64,000 nt of DNA from Neobacillus niacini (GTDB lineage Bacteria > Bacillota > Bacilli > Bacillales > Cytobacillaceae). The stretch is from positions 1 through 64,000 of the forward strand of contig NZ_JAMBOB010000001.1 in assembly GCF_023715415.1 (NCBI RefSeq), read 5' to 3'. Of the stretch, positions 1 to 10,080 are shown piece after piece. The position numbers were made by a program, and so were the translations under genes. How positions within the stretch are numbered: the first letter of the stretch is position 1; each line of letters starts with the position of its first letter. Under the pieces are notes generated by a model, which saw nothing but the letters and a program-made list of their open reading frames with translations, did not search any database and was not told the DNA's origin.

Positions 1-60
1 CTTCATTCTTCTCGGGCAATCAAAAATTTTGCGCATTTGGTTTTTCAACGATAAAAAAGC

Positions 61-98
61 AAAGGCACAACTAGCAATTATCACTAGTTGTGCCTTTT
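61..98. terminator. Bidirectional hairpin terminator downstream of katG
   Basis: A 14-bp inverted repeat (AAAGGCACAACTAG and its complement) closes a 9-nt loop. It is followed by a T run on the + strand and, after a short break, another T run on the - strand. It lies just beyond the katG stop and could also end a + strand gene left of the window. Confidence 0.75.
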
Positions 99-128
99 TA
101 CGCGCAAAACTTCCGATTGTCCCCTATG

Positions 129-144
129 AGAACCGTCCCCATGG
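129..144. repeat. Copy of the AGAACCGTCCCCATGG dispersed repeat
   Basis: These 16 bp between the katG stop and the window edge recur exactly, inverted, at 45273-45288. It is a short intergenic repeat type common in Bacillaceae. Confidence 0.55.
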
Positions 145-155
145 ACACATGGACA

Positions 156-2450
<2,295 letters not shown>

Positions 2451-2673
2451 TATATTCTATTCTACTAACCTATTACTAAAAAATGAAAAAATAACCATCA
2501 TAATCACAAATTTGTAACAAATCTGTATTCAAGAACAGAACCTTTCTGAATTGTTGTAAAATTCAAAATAAATTCACTTTTACTTCTTTCCTAATGAATT
2601 TTTGGCCTTATAATAAAGCTAAAGGGATTGGAATATTTATCCCCTTTAAACTTTTAGAAAGGAGGTCCTTGGA

Positions 2674-2889
2674 ATGTCATTCGCTGATTTTTACGATATT
2701 TACCGAATTTGTTCTACTTATGAAGAAAATGAACAATCGGTGGATGTGGTTAAATTAAGAAAAGCTATGACATCTAGTCCTTCGGTTACAAATCTACCTA
2801 TTACTAATTCAAATCGCTGGTGGGAGCTTGCAGAAAAAGAAATCCAACGTGAAAATAGAGAAAAAGTCTTATCTAACTATTCCTTTTGA
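2674..2889 (+). CDS. Small hypothetical protein (71 aa)
   Basis: A small soluble protein that I do not recognise. It is probably real because its ATG follows a near-perfect ribosome binding site (AGAAAGGAGGTCC). It has no membrane segment or signal peptide. The N-terminal half is acidic and Tyr/Glu-rich, and the C-terminal part (NRWWELAEKEIQRENREK) looks helical. It stands alone between katG, which diverges from it, and a convergent flavin-reductase-fold gene. No function can be proposed. Confidence 0.6.
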   Translation: MSFADFYDIYRICSTYEENEQSVDVVKLRKAMTSSPSVTNLPITNSNRWWELAEKEIQRENREKVLSNYSF

Positions 2890-2983
2890 GAATAGCAGGT
2901 AAATAAGCTAATCTGGCATCCCTTGTTTAATCATGGATAGAGTAGACAGGGGATGGTTAGTTTATTGTCAAGATATGTTAATA

Positions 2984-3021
2984 AAAAATAAATCCTCCTA
3001 GTAATTTCCACCTAGGAGGAC
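2984..3021 (-). terminator. Rho-independent terminator after the 3104-3493 gene
   Basis: The 9-bp inverted repeat TCCTCCTAG (2993-3001) / CTAGGAGGA (3012-3020), read on the - strand, is followed by a T-rich tail (TTTATTTTTTATT). It ends the - strand gene at 3104. Confidence 0.75.
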
Positions 3022-3103
3022 AATGATAAATATCTATTTAACTATAACTTCCCCTTTCATTCTTGAAGAACCCTTCTCATTTCCCCCTAAAACTAATCCA
3101 TAG

Positions 3104-3493
3104 TTAACTCACAGCTAAAACTTCATAAATTTCTGCACCATTTAAGTGAAATAGACATTCCATACCAACTAAAGAAAATAGCTTTGCTACCTTTACTTCC
3201 ATTTTTTCAAATATAGGACCTTGTTTGACAGTGTTTATATATTTTAACTCAAGATTCCAATTCTTTAGCGTAATAGGGTCTGTCACTTCAGCAATAATAT
3301 TGGGCACCTCTTGGAGATTTTGGCAGACTTTAATAAATGTTTTATCTGGTAAGGCAATATGTCGGTCATCTATATAGCATACCTGAGATAAGGATGTATT
3401 TGACGGAAAACCATCCTTTGATAAAGTGATGATGTAGCTTGGAAAAACGCCTTCTAGGGCTTGTTTTATTTGCTTTGATAGCACCTCGTTCAT
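3104..3493 (-). CDS. Pyridoxamine 5'-phosphate oxidase-like flavin-fold protein
   Basis: A 129-residue single-domain protein resembling the FMN-binding split-barrel family (pyridoxamine 5'-phosphate oxidase-like). The visible pattern is an N-terminal helix, then a strand run ending FPSNTSLSQVCYIDDRHIALPD, then TFIKVCQNLQEVPNIIAEV, as in general-stress and antibiotic-resistance PNPOx proteins that act on small oxidised substrates. Members of this size usually bind FMN or F420-like flavins, but the substrate cannot be read from sequence. The ATG follows GGCAGGTG. It is a monocistron with its own terminator. Confidence 0.65.
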   Translation of the reverse strand: MNEVLSKQIKQALEGVFPSYIITLSKDGFPSNTSLSQVCYIDDRHIALPDKTFIKVCQNLQEVPNIIAEVTDPITLKNWNLELKYINTVKQGPIFEKMEVKVAKLFSLVGMECLFHLNGAEIYEVLAVS

Positions 3494-3663
3494 ATCTTAG
3501 CACCTGCCTACTAATATGATTACTTTAGCTATTTAATCTCCTTGGATTTTCTTCGAATTAAATATAATGAATAAACACTCTCACATGCAATGTCATTCCA
3601 CTCTCAAAAAAAAGGAATCAAATGTAAAATATAGAATATTAAGTAGTATTAAGGGGGGTTACA

Positions 3664-5712
3664 ATGCAGATTCAAGCAAAACTTTATGGCGCAGAACGAA
3701 ATATTTTTGTAGGACATGCCAAGGAATTAGAATTATTGCGACAACATGCTGTTGGACATTCAGACTGCCAGTGGCTGCATATATATGGACAAAGCGGTAT
3801 AGGAAAGTCAACACTTCTTCATCAGTTCATGGCTGAATTAGAGGTTGGCGAAGCTTACTTTTTAGATGGGAGCAAAACGATAAGGGCTAAGGAAGATGTC
3901 TTAATTCAGCTGGCCACTCAGCTTAAGAGTGCAGGCGAATGGGATTTGAAGGAACTAGGTCAAGAGGAAATTGTGAACAGAATGATTCGTAGGTCGGCTC
4001 AAAAAGGCGGTCATATTGTTCTGTTACTTGACACTTTTGAGAATTGGCACTCCGTAGAGGATTGGCTCCCTCAATGGCTTGGGCAGATGGAAGAAACAGT
4101 CCGGATTATCACGGCTGGAAGGCACCCGCTTTCTGGCGGCTGGCTGCGTTCTGGATGGGCAAGTTTCATCAATACCCTGCCACTAAGCTCTTTGACTCCA
4201 ACCGATGTAGACCTCTATGCTCGAAAACGGGGTCTCGCAAGCAACGAGACAAAATTACAGTTATTCCAGCTTTCTCGCGGCATTCCTCTTGCCATGACGC
4301 TTGTGGCTGAAATGATGTTAAAGGGAAACCAATATAAACCGCTTGCGCGCGTAGAACAGAACCAGCTTATTTCCGTATTAATGGAAGAACTTTTCGAAGG
4401 TCTGGAAGCCCCAATTAGACGATTACTTGAAGCAGCATCGGTATTTTGGAGATTTAATGAAGAAAGACTTTCTTCGTTATTGGATGAGGAAATAGACTAT
4501 GAAGCTTTTAGAAAACTGATTAAAATGCCTTTCATTATCTTGAAGGAAGATGGCTGGATGCTCCATGATGCGGTCAGATCATGGGCACTTGAAGACATGA
4601 TGCTCCGAAAACCACAAACCTATGAGCAAATGAGAATAAATGCCCTAAAACAGATTCGATTAGAAGAAAAGTCGAATCCGCTTCTAAGGCAGAAACTTCA
4701 TCTAGATAAAATGAGCCTACATGAAAATCCACTCGTCCGGAATATTTGTTTCACTGGTCATTTGGACAACGTAGAAGTTCGAGGATGCCGTGAAATTGAC
4801 CTTCCTATAATTGAATCCTTGTACTTACGCTATCATCACTTCGTATTGCCTGAAGCTTCTGAAGATTTTCTTATGGTACCTTTAATTCGCCCGATTTGGG
4901 AGGTTGATCCGTCCTCATTCATTACCATTTGGCAGGAAAATAAATTAGTTGCTTTTTTCGGAAAGATTCCGCTGCATGCCGAAATGCTGAATGTATTAGA
5001 AACAGCTCCTGTCCTTCAACCTTTCTTGAATGGATGGAAACCCGTTCCTAATTCGTATTTAGTTTGTTTTGTGGGTCTTGAGCCAGAGCTTGCGGCAAAA
5101 ACACAAACTTATATTATCAATACGCTCATCAATCATTTTGCATTATCAGAATGGCTGTTGGATTTTACTTGTTTGAAAGAGTGGTTTCCTGTTTTAGAAT
5201 TATGCGGATTTGAACCAGCTTCTTGGTCCAATGGCTTAACCAAATTCGGAACGGAATTCCGCGGATTCATTCTCGACCTTACCCAAGAAGACTATCTTTC
5301 AAAACTCGACAGACTTCTATCAAGTAATTCAAGTGGCAAGACTTTGACCGAGCCTAAGACAACCTATGATGGAAATGACCTTAAAAATTTAATGAAGGAG
5401 TATGCAAAATTCCCTGTAAATCCTGAGTTATCCGATAAGTACGTTCAGATGTTCCCTCAACGGATTAAACTTGATTTTACGAATGGTAACATCGGGAAAT
5501 TTATTCAGGAGGACATAGTAGATGTGGTTAACTCGTTAATTGATGGAGAGGATTCGGATACAATTTTAGGTAAACTTTTAAACTATGTTTTTATTCAAGG
5601 AATTCGGCCACATGAACTTGTAGCTAAGAGAACAAATCTATCCTTATCAACCTACTATAGGTATTTGAATAAAGCAATAGAGCGTCTATACCAGGTATTA
5701 GCACAAAAGTGA
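3664..5712 (+). CDS. STAND-type ATPase with GNAT-like middle and C-terminal helix-turn-helix
   Basis: A 682-residue multidomain protein. The N-terminal P-loop NTPase has Walker A YGQSGIGKST (41-50) and Walker B HIVLLLDTFEN (117-127), typical of AAA_16/NB-ARC-like STAND switches. A winged-helix-like stretch follows (about 230-330). The central 380-540 region (QENKLVAFFGKIPLH ... LELCGFEPASW) has the strand rhythm of a GNAT acetyltransferase fold. The last ~60 residues (GIRPHELVAKRTNLSLSTYYRYLNKAIERL) look like a LuxR/sigma-4-type helix-turn-helix. STAND proteins usually act as signal-gated regulators or defence sensors; which applies here is not shown. Strong RBS AAGGGGGGTT. No partner genes adjoin it. 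Confidence 0.7.
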   Translation: MQIQAKLYGAERNIFVGHAKELELLRQHAVGHSDCQWLHIYGQSGIGKSTLLHQFMAELEVGEAYFLDGSKTIRAKEDVLIQLATQLKSAGEWDLKELGQEEIVNRMIRRSAQKGGHIVLLLDTFENWHSVEDWLPQWLGQMEETVRIITAGRHPLSGGWLRSGWASFINTLPLSSLTPTDVDLYARKRGLASNETKLQLFQLSRGIPLAMTLVAEMMLKGNQYKPLARVEQNQLISVLMEELFEGLEAPIRRLLEAASVFWRFNEERLSSLLDEEIDYEAFRKLIKMPFIILKEDGWMLHDAVRSWALEDMMLRKPQTYEQMRINALKQIRLEEKSNPLLRQKLHLDKMSLHENPLVRNICFTGHLDNVEVRGCREIDLPIIESLYLRYHHFVLPEASEDFLMVPLIRPIWEVDPSSFITIWQENKLVAFFGKIPLHAEMLNVLETAPVLQPFLNGWKPVPNSYLVCFVGLEPELAAKTQTYIINTLINHFALSEWLLDFTCLKEWFPVLELCGFEPASWSNGLTKFGTEFRGFILDLTQEDYLSKLDRLLSSNSSGKTLTEPKTTYDGNDLKNLMKEYAKFPVNPELSDKYVQMFPQRIKLDFTNGNIGKFIQEDIVDVVNSLIDGEDSDTILGKLLNYVFIQGIRPHELVAKRTNLSLSTYYRYLNKAIERLYQVLAQK

Positions 5713-5740
5713 TCTATCAACATCGGTTAAATATAAAAAA

Positions 5741-5765
5741 GATGCAGGCTGCAATTGCCTGCATC
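5741..5765. terminator. Hairpin between convergent genes
   Basis: The perfect 9-bp stem GATGCAGGC / GCCTGCATC is preceded by AAAAAA on the + strand, which becomes a T run on the - strand. It is best placed to end the - strand gene at 5864 and probably also serves the + strand STAND gene. Confidence 0.7.
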
Positions 5766-5863
5766 ACTATTCTTAGACTTTAATCCAACTTAATTTCTTC
5801 TATAAAAAACAAAACATATCTTCCCAAACATGCCTTGTCCTCCTATTTTGATTAACTTTTCCA

Positions 5864-6214
5864 TCATAATGAGCGAATAGTCTCTTCTGACAATCTATCT
5901 TTTTCCTCTAATATATTTAAGCTTTCAATCTGTTTAATCACTTGAATATTTTTTGGCATTAATACAAGTGCTTTATTGACAACAGTAATTTCGTATTCAA
6001 TATCACAGACAGCCGGTACTTGACCAATAAGCTTTTGAACTACTTCAAATGGGACTTCAACTTGAGCGATTTTGTGACCGCTGGAAACACCTTTTTCATT
6101 AGAACTAGATTGTTTTTTACTAAGAATATGAATTTCTCCACCTGGAACTACTGTTCCTTCCTCATTCTTGTAATCATAGGTATGTGCATAAATAACAAAC
6201 TCCTGTTGTTTCAT
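5864..6214 (-). CDS. Hypothetical protein (116 aa)
   Basis: Not recognised. It is a soluble, strand-rich protein with an internal low-complexity Ser/Lys/Gly loop (KKQSSSNEKGVSSGHK, about 33-48) and a predicted helical C-terminus. The ATG follows AAAAAGGAGGGTTG, so it is very likely translated. It is monocistronic with a terminator at 5741-5765. It has no transmembrane or signal sequence. Confidence 0.65.
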   Translation of the reverse strand: MKQQEFVIYAHTYDYKNEEGTVVPGGEIHILSKKQSSSNEKGVSSGHKIAQVEVPFEVVQKLIGQVPAVCDIEYEITVVNKALVLMPKNIQVIKQIESLNILEEKDRLSEETIRSL

Positions 6215-6727
6215 GGTTCAACCCTCCTTTTTGTTAATTCTTTAGATGGTTGTAGTCCTTATTTATGAAGACAAAACCACCTAATTTATTAACTATTCAA
6301 AATAATTATAAGTTCTTAATTGAGAACATTCAAGCAAAACTTCCCTTAAGACCAATCCAAAAAATACACATCTGAGATACGGTTCACTGTAAGCACCTTA
6401 ACGTGGTTCTCTTGGATTTTTTGAGATCATTTTCAAATAAAATATCTTGTCCTAAATCAGTAACTAGCAAAAGTGGATAAGCGGAGATTTTCCGCTTAGA
6501 TACAGAATGAAGTTTGTTTCGAGGTATATAGGCGGAGGTTTTCCGGTTATTCAAAGCAAACTTTATCTTTTTTCACATTTTTCGGGCCAATAGACGGAAT
6601 CTCTCCGTCTATTTAAGCCTCTTTTAAACATAATTAATCATTAAAAGGAATTTTTCCGTCTATTATCAGATCTGGTTATTATCCTGATCCCCAGCGGATA
6701 TGTGCGCTTTGGGTATTAAACCAAACC
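6215..6727. repeat. Intergenic region with four imperfect hairpin-repeat units
   Basis: No gene is visible in this 0.5-kb gap. It holds four short inverted units built on CGGA-(N)-TCCG: 6477-6499 (AGCGGAGATTTTCCGCTTA), 6527-6550 (GGCGGAGGTTTTCCGGTTA), 6590-6613 (AGACGGAATCTCTCCGTCTA) and 6643-6665 (GGAATTTTTCCGTCTA). They recur every 50-63 bp. They resemble the small dispersed palindromic elements common in Bacillaceae intergenic DNA. Confidence 0.6.
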
Positions 6728-7576
6728 TTATTTATGATAAATAAATCTTTCACCAGGAACCATCATATGGAATTTCTGATTTGGATAGTGTTTAAAAAGG
6801 TAATCGACAAAATAAGCTGGATTCTCGCGGTTATTCGGAAACATATCATAATGAATCGGAACAATGAGGTCAACCCCGACCGCTGTAGAAAAGTCCGCCG
6901 CTTCTCTGGCGCTCATGTTTCCGATAATACCTCGTGAAGTGCGAAAATAATCGGCTCCATTTATTGGCAAAAATGCAACATGAGGCCTGAACTTTTTTAC
7001 TTTATCAATCAGCTCAGGTGTAACGATTGTATCCCCGCTGTGAAATAGACGGATGCCGTTTACCTCTATTAAATAGCCTAAAAAAACATGATTTCCTAAA
7101 GAATCTGTTTCATAAGTCGTATGAGCGGCAGGTACTGGTGTAATCCTAAATCCCTTGATAAAAAACGATTCACCATCCTTGGCAGAATGTATATTTTTAT
7201 CATGTACGTGTTCTTGAACCAATGGGACAAGTGGTGCTGGGATTCCAAACATAGAGTCAGAGACTCTTGCAACCTCTTTAATGCTTGATAAATCTAAATG
7301 ATCATCGTGTCCGTGTGTAATCAATACACTGTCTAAGTCTTGAAGCATTCCCGGGTCAATTACCGGTGGAAAAGCTCTTATAAATTCAGTCTCAGGGTTC
7401 TTTTCTTCAATACTTCTGGTTAAATAAGGATCAATGCAAAGTAGCCCATCCTCTTCTGTTCCTTTTAAGAGGATGCCCGCTTGTCCTAAATTCCAAAACG
7501 AAACAGCCTCTCCTAAAATTCTTGTCTTTCTTACCTCTTTCATAAATTCTTTCCCACTTTTATAAATAGTCGCCAT
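6728..7576 (-). CDS. Metallo-beta-lactamase-fold hydrolase (UlaG-like)
   Basis: A cytoplasmic metal-dependent hydrolase of the UlaG/YtkL branch. The metal motif ITHGHDDHLD gives His88, His90, Asp92 and His93, counted from the start used here. Further ligands sit in TPVPAAHTTY, FHSGDT and VPIHYDMFP, so the metal site looks intact. The substrate is unknown; UlaG-type enzymes act on phosphorylated lactones or nucleotides. A GTG nine bases upstream (7585) is in frame, but it abuts the Shine-Dalgarno AAAGGGG; ATG 7576 has proper spacing and is preferred. No operon partner. Confidence 0.85.
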   Translation of the reverse strand: MATIYKSGKEFMKEVRKTRILGEAVSFWNLGQAGILLKGTEEDGLLCIDPYLTRSIEEKNPETEFIRAFPPVIDPGMLQDLDSVLITHGHDDHLDLSSIKEVARVSDSMFGIPAPLVPLVQEHVHDKNIHSAKDGESFFIKGFRITPVPAAHTTYETDSLGNHVFLGYLIEVNGIRLFHSGDTIVTPELIDKVKKFRPHVAFLPINGADYFRTSRGIIGNMSAREAADFSTAVGVDLIVPIHYDMFPNNRENPAYFVDYLFKHYPNQKFHMMVPGERFIYHK

Positions 7577-8045
7577 TGATTCCACCCCTTTCTTTTAATT
7601 GAATTATATCATGGGCTTGTATACCTTCTAATCATTAAAAAACAAAAATAATATTACTATATTCCTAAACTGTTTAAACACCAGTTTCCCTAATTATTTA
7701 CAGGATTACTACCAGATAAATGACTCAAATAGATCATACGTCCAGATTTTTTTCTACAATAATTGCTAACATTCAACACTTCCCTTTGAGACTGCATGGA
7801 ATCATTTGGTCTTTGTTTAGATTTGGAGAATATCCTCTAATTTTAAAGCAGTTACAGTTTTCACCTCCTCCCCTCCCCCTTCCAAGTCACCATAAAATAC
7901 TCATTAATCAGGCAAACGAATACTACCTACATTAAGAAAAAATCAAAATATGTCGAAGATTTAATGAATTCACTTTCCACCAAATGTAGTATCATATGGT
8001 AGAAATCATACTTAGTATAATAAATTCACTATAGGAGAGATACAC
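7577..8045. other. Gene-poor interval between divergent MBL-hydrolase and thiolase genes
   Basis: No convincing gene is seen. A TATAAT at 8016-8021 may be a -10 for the thiolase, with a poor -35. A short inverted repeat AAACTG/CAGTTT occurs at 7667-7687. A pyrimidine tract at 7861-7885 reads on the - strand as a strong Shine-Dalgarno-like sequence (GGGGAGGAGG) before a 15-codon GTG reading frame (7864 to 7817), too short to call a gene. Confidence 0.4.
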
Positions 8046-9242
8046 ATGACTCTTAACGAAGTTGTAATTGTAAGTGCTGTTAGGACACCAATTGGAAGTT
8101 TTCTAGGAAGTTTACAAAATGTTTCAGTAAAAGAACTTGGAGCGACAGTAATAAAAGAGGCCATTCTAAGAGCTGGTATAACACATAATAGTGTTGATCA
8201 AGTTATTATGGGGAATGTTTTACAAGCAGGAGCTGGCCAAAATCCCGCAAGACAAGCTTCACTTGCTGCGGGTGTACCCCAGGAAACACCAGCAATGACA
8301 ATTAACATGGTTTGTGGATCAGGACTACGGGCAGTCCACCTGGCAACCCAGGCTATTCTTTCGGGAGAGGCTGAAATTGTTGTTGCGGGCGGAATGGAAA
8401 ATATGAGTCAAGCGCCCTATTTATTAAAAGGCGGGCGGAATGGATTTAAGATGGGAGATCAAAAAATACTAGACAGCATGATTCAGGACGGATTATGGTG
8501 TGCCGAGAATGACTATCATATGGGAATTACAGCGGAAAATCTTGCAGAAAAATATGAAATTACCAAGATGGAGCAGGATGAATTTGCGGCATGGAGTCAA
8601 CAAAAGGCTCAAGCAGCGATTGAATCGAATCGATTTAGTGATGAAATTGTCCCTGTTGAAGTATCTGGCCGTAAAGGACAAGTAACAGTATTCAGTCAGG
8701 ACGAGTTCCCTAGATTTGGAACGACTACAGAAAGTCTTGGAAAACTTCGTCCTTCATTTATTAAAAATGGGACTGTTACCGCTGGAAATGCTTCAGGTAT
8801 AAACGATGGTGCTGCAGCTTTTGTTGTTATGAGCCGTAAAAAGGCAGAGGAATTACAACTTAGACCTATGGTAGTTGTTAAAGCAAATGCTATAGCGGGT
8901 GTTGACCCAAGTATTATGGGAATTGGTCCCGTCCCAGCAGTAAAAAAGGCTCTACAAACAGCTTCTATATCCATTGAAGAAATTGATTTAATTGAAGCAA
9001 ATGAAGCATTCGCTGCCCAATCTATCGCAGTAGACAGAGAACTGCATTTTAATAAAGAAAAGTTAAATGTAAATGGTGGAGCAATTGCATTAGGTCACCC
9101 AATCGGTGCTAGCGGAGCAAGGATATTGGTGACATTAATTCATGAAATGAAAAAAAGAGAAAACCGCTTTGGTTTAGCAACGTTATGTGTCGGCGGAGGT
9201 CAAGGTGTAGCTACCATCATTGAAAATGTTTATTCTGCCTAG
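8046..9242 (+). CDS. Acetyl-CoA acetyltransferase (thiolase)
   Basis: Condenses two acetyl-CoA to acetoacetyl-CoA, or the reverse thiolysis, in the cytoplasm. The 398-residue length and order match biosynthetic/degradative thiolase II. The nucleophile Cys90 lies in [14 protein letters not shown], the His in [17 protein letters not shown] (about residue 350) and the second Cys in TLCVGGGQG (about 384). NEAFAAQS is also typical. RBS AGGAGAGATACAC, ATG start. It is not clustered with other fatty-acid or ketone-body genes, so its in vivo direction is not indicated. Confidence 0.95.
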   Translation: MTLNEVVIVSAVRTPIGSFLGSLQNVSVKELGATVIKEAILRAGITHNSVDQVIMGNVLQAGAGQNPARQASLAAGVPQETPAMTINMVCGSGLRAVHLATQAILSGEAEIVVAGGMENMSQAPYLLKGGRNGFKMGDQKILDSMIQDGLWCAENDYHMGITAENLAEKYEITKMEQDEFAAWSQQKAQAAIESNRFSDEIVPVEVSGRKGQVTVFSQDEFPRFGTTTESLGKLRPSFIKNGTVTAGNASGINDGAAAFVVMSRKKAEELQLRPMVVVKANAIAGVDPSIMGIGPVPAVKKALQTASISIEEIDLIEANEAFAAQSIAVDRELHFNKEKLNVNGGAIALGHPIGASGARILVTLIHEMKKRENRFGLATLCVGGGQGVATIIENVYSA

Positions 9243-9327
9243 TGAAAATTATGAGATTTACCTTTGATGTTCATTTACCCATTAACTTTTTAATAATCAA
9301 ACGTATAACTTAATAGGAGGGGAAAAT

Positions 9328-9984
9328 TTGAAAGTTGCTGAATCTGAATTTGATGCGAATAGGATGCCAGATAGTAATAGTTGTCCAGTTGATCAGGAAA
9401 ACGGGCTGAAAGATAGTCCTCAGTTTCTTTTTAATGAATACAAAAAATTCTATGAAGCTGAACGCTTTTCGGAAGCATTAGAGTTTTTTACTCTTTCTCT
9501 AAAAACAGGATTTCCTTGTGCGGAGTTCGAAATGGGGCAACACTGCTATTACGGGAGTGAACAGTTAGGAATCTCCAAAGACTACATGAAGGCTTTCAAT
9601 TACTTTTCTACTGCTGCAACACAGGGACATGCTGATGCTCTTTATTACCAAGGGCTTATGTATCTAAAAGGTATAGGTGTTGCTTTGGATATGAATCAAG
9701 CTCTTCTAACCCTAAATAATGCTGCAAATCAGAATGCAAACAAAGCATTAGATACATTAGGTAAAATTTACCATTTCGGATATTGTAAAATTTCACAAGA
9801 TCCTAAAAAAGCCGAAAGATACTATAGGATCGCCGTAAACCAGGGTTATCCCCCTTCAATGTTCCATCTTGCATTATTACTTGAAAATCAATCTAGGTTC
9901 GAAGAGGCTTCTGAATTAATGATCCAATCGGCAAATATGCAGTATATCAAAGCAATTAATTATTACATGAGTACATACAAGTAA
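9328..9984 (+). CDS. Sel1-like tetratricopeptide repeat protein
   Basis: A 218-residue helical-repeat protein. From about residue 60 to 200 there are four or five Sel1-type units, for example KAFNYFSTAATQGHADALYY, ALLTLNNAANQNANKALDTL and KAERYYRIAVNQGYPPSMFH. Such repeats form protein-interaction scaffolds. There is no signal peptide or membrane segment. The start is TTG at 9328, set by an ideal TAGGAGGGG Shine-Dalgarno. It lies 85 bp after the thiolase and is followed by a strong shared terminator. The partner is unknown. Confidence 0.8.
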   Translation: MKVAESEFDANRMPDSNSCPVDQENGLKDSPQFLFNEYKKFYEAERFSEALEFFTLSLKTGFPCAEFEMGQHCYYGSEQLGISKDYMKAFNYFSTAATQGHADALYYQGLMYLKGIGVALDMNQALLTLNNAANQNANKALDTLGKIYHFGYCKISQDPKKAERYYRIAVNQGYPPSMFHLALLLENQSRFEEASELMIQSANMQYIKAINYYMSTYK

Positions 9985-9998
9985 TTTAATCTAGTAAA

Positions 9999-10033
9999 AA
10001 GGGCAAGCAGTTTTTTTCGCACTGCTTGCCCTT
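9999..10033. terminator. Strong bidirectional terminator
   Basis: A perfect 13-bp stem, AAGGGCAAGCAGT (9999-10011) / ACTGCTTGCCCTT (10021-10033), lies between the convergent Sel1-repeat and GH115 genes and has A/T runs on its flanks. It can serve both strands. Confidence 0.85.
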
Positions 10034-10080
10034 AATTTTAGGTCCTATTCAACTCCGACATTCTTCCTTCCTGACAATAA

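Noticed and set aside
7720..7935. 71-codon frame before the thiolase
   Set aside because: No Shine-Dalgarno sequence, low-complexity Pro/Phe composition, and promoter-like DNA; not a gene.
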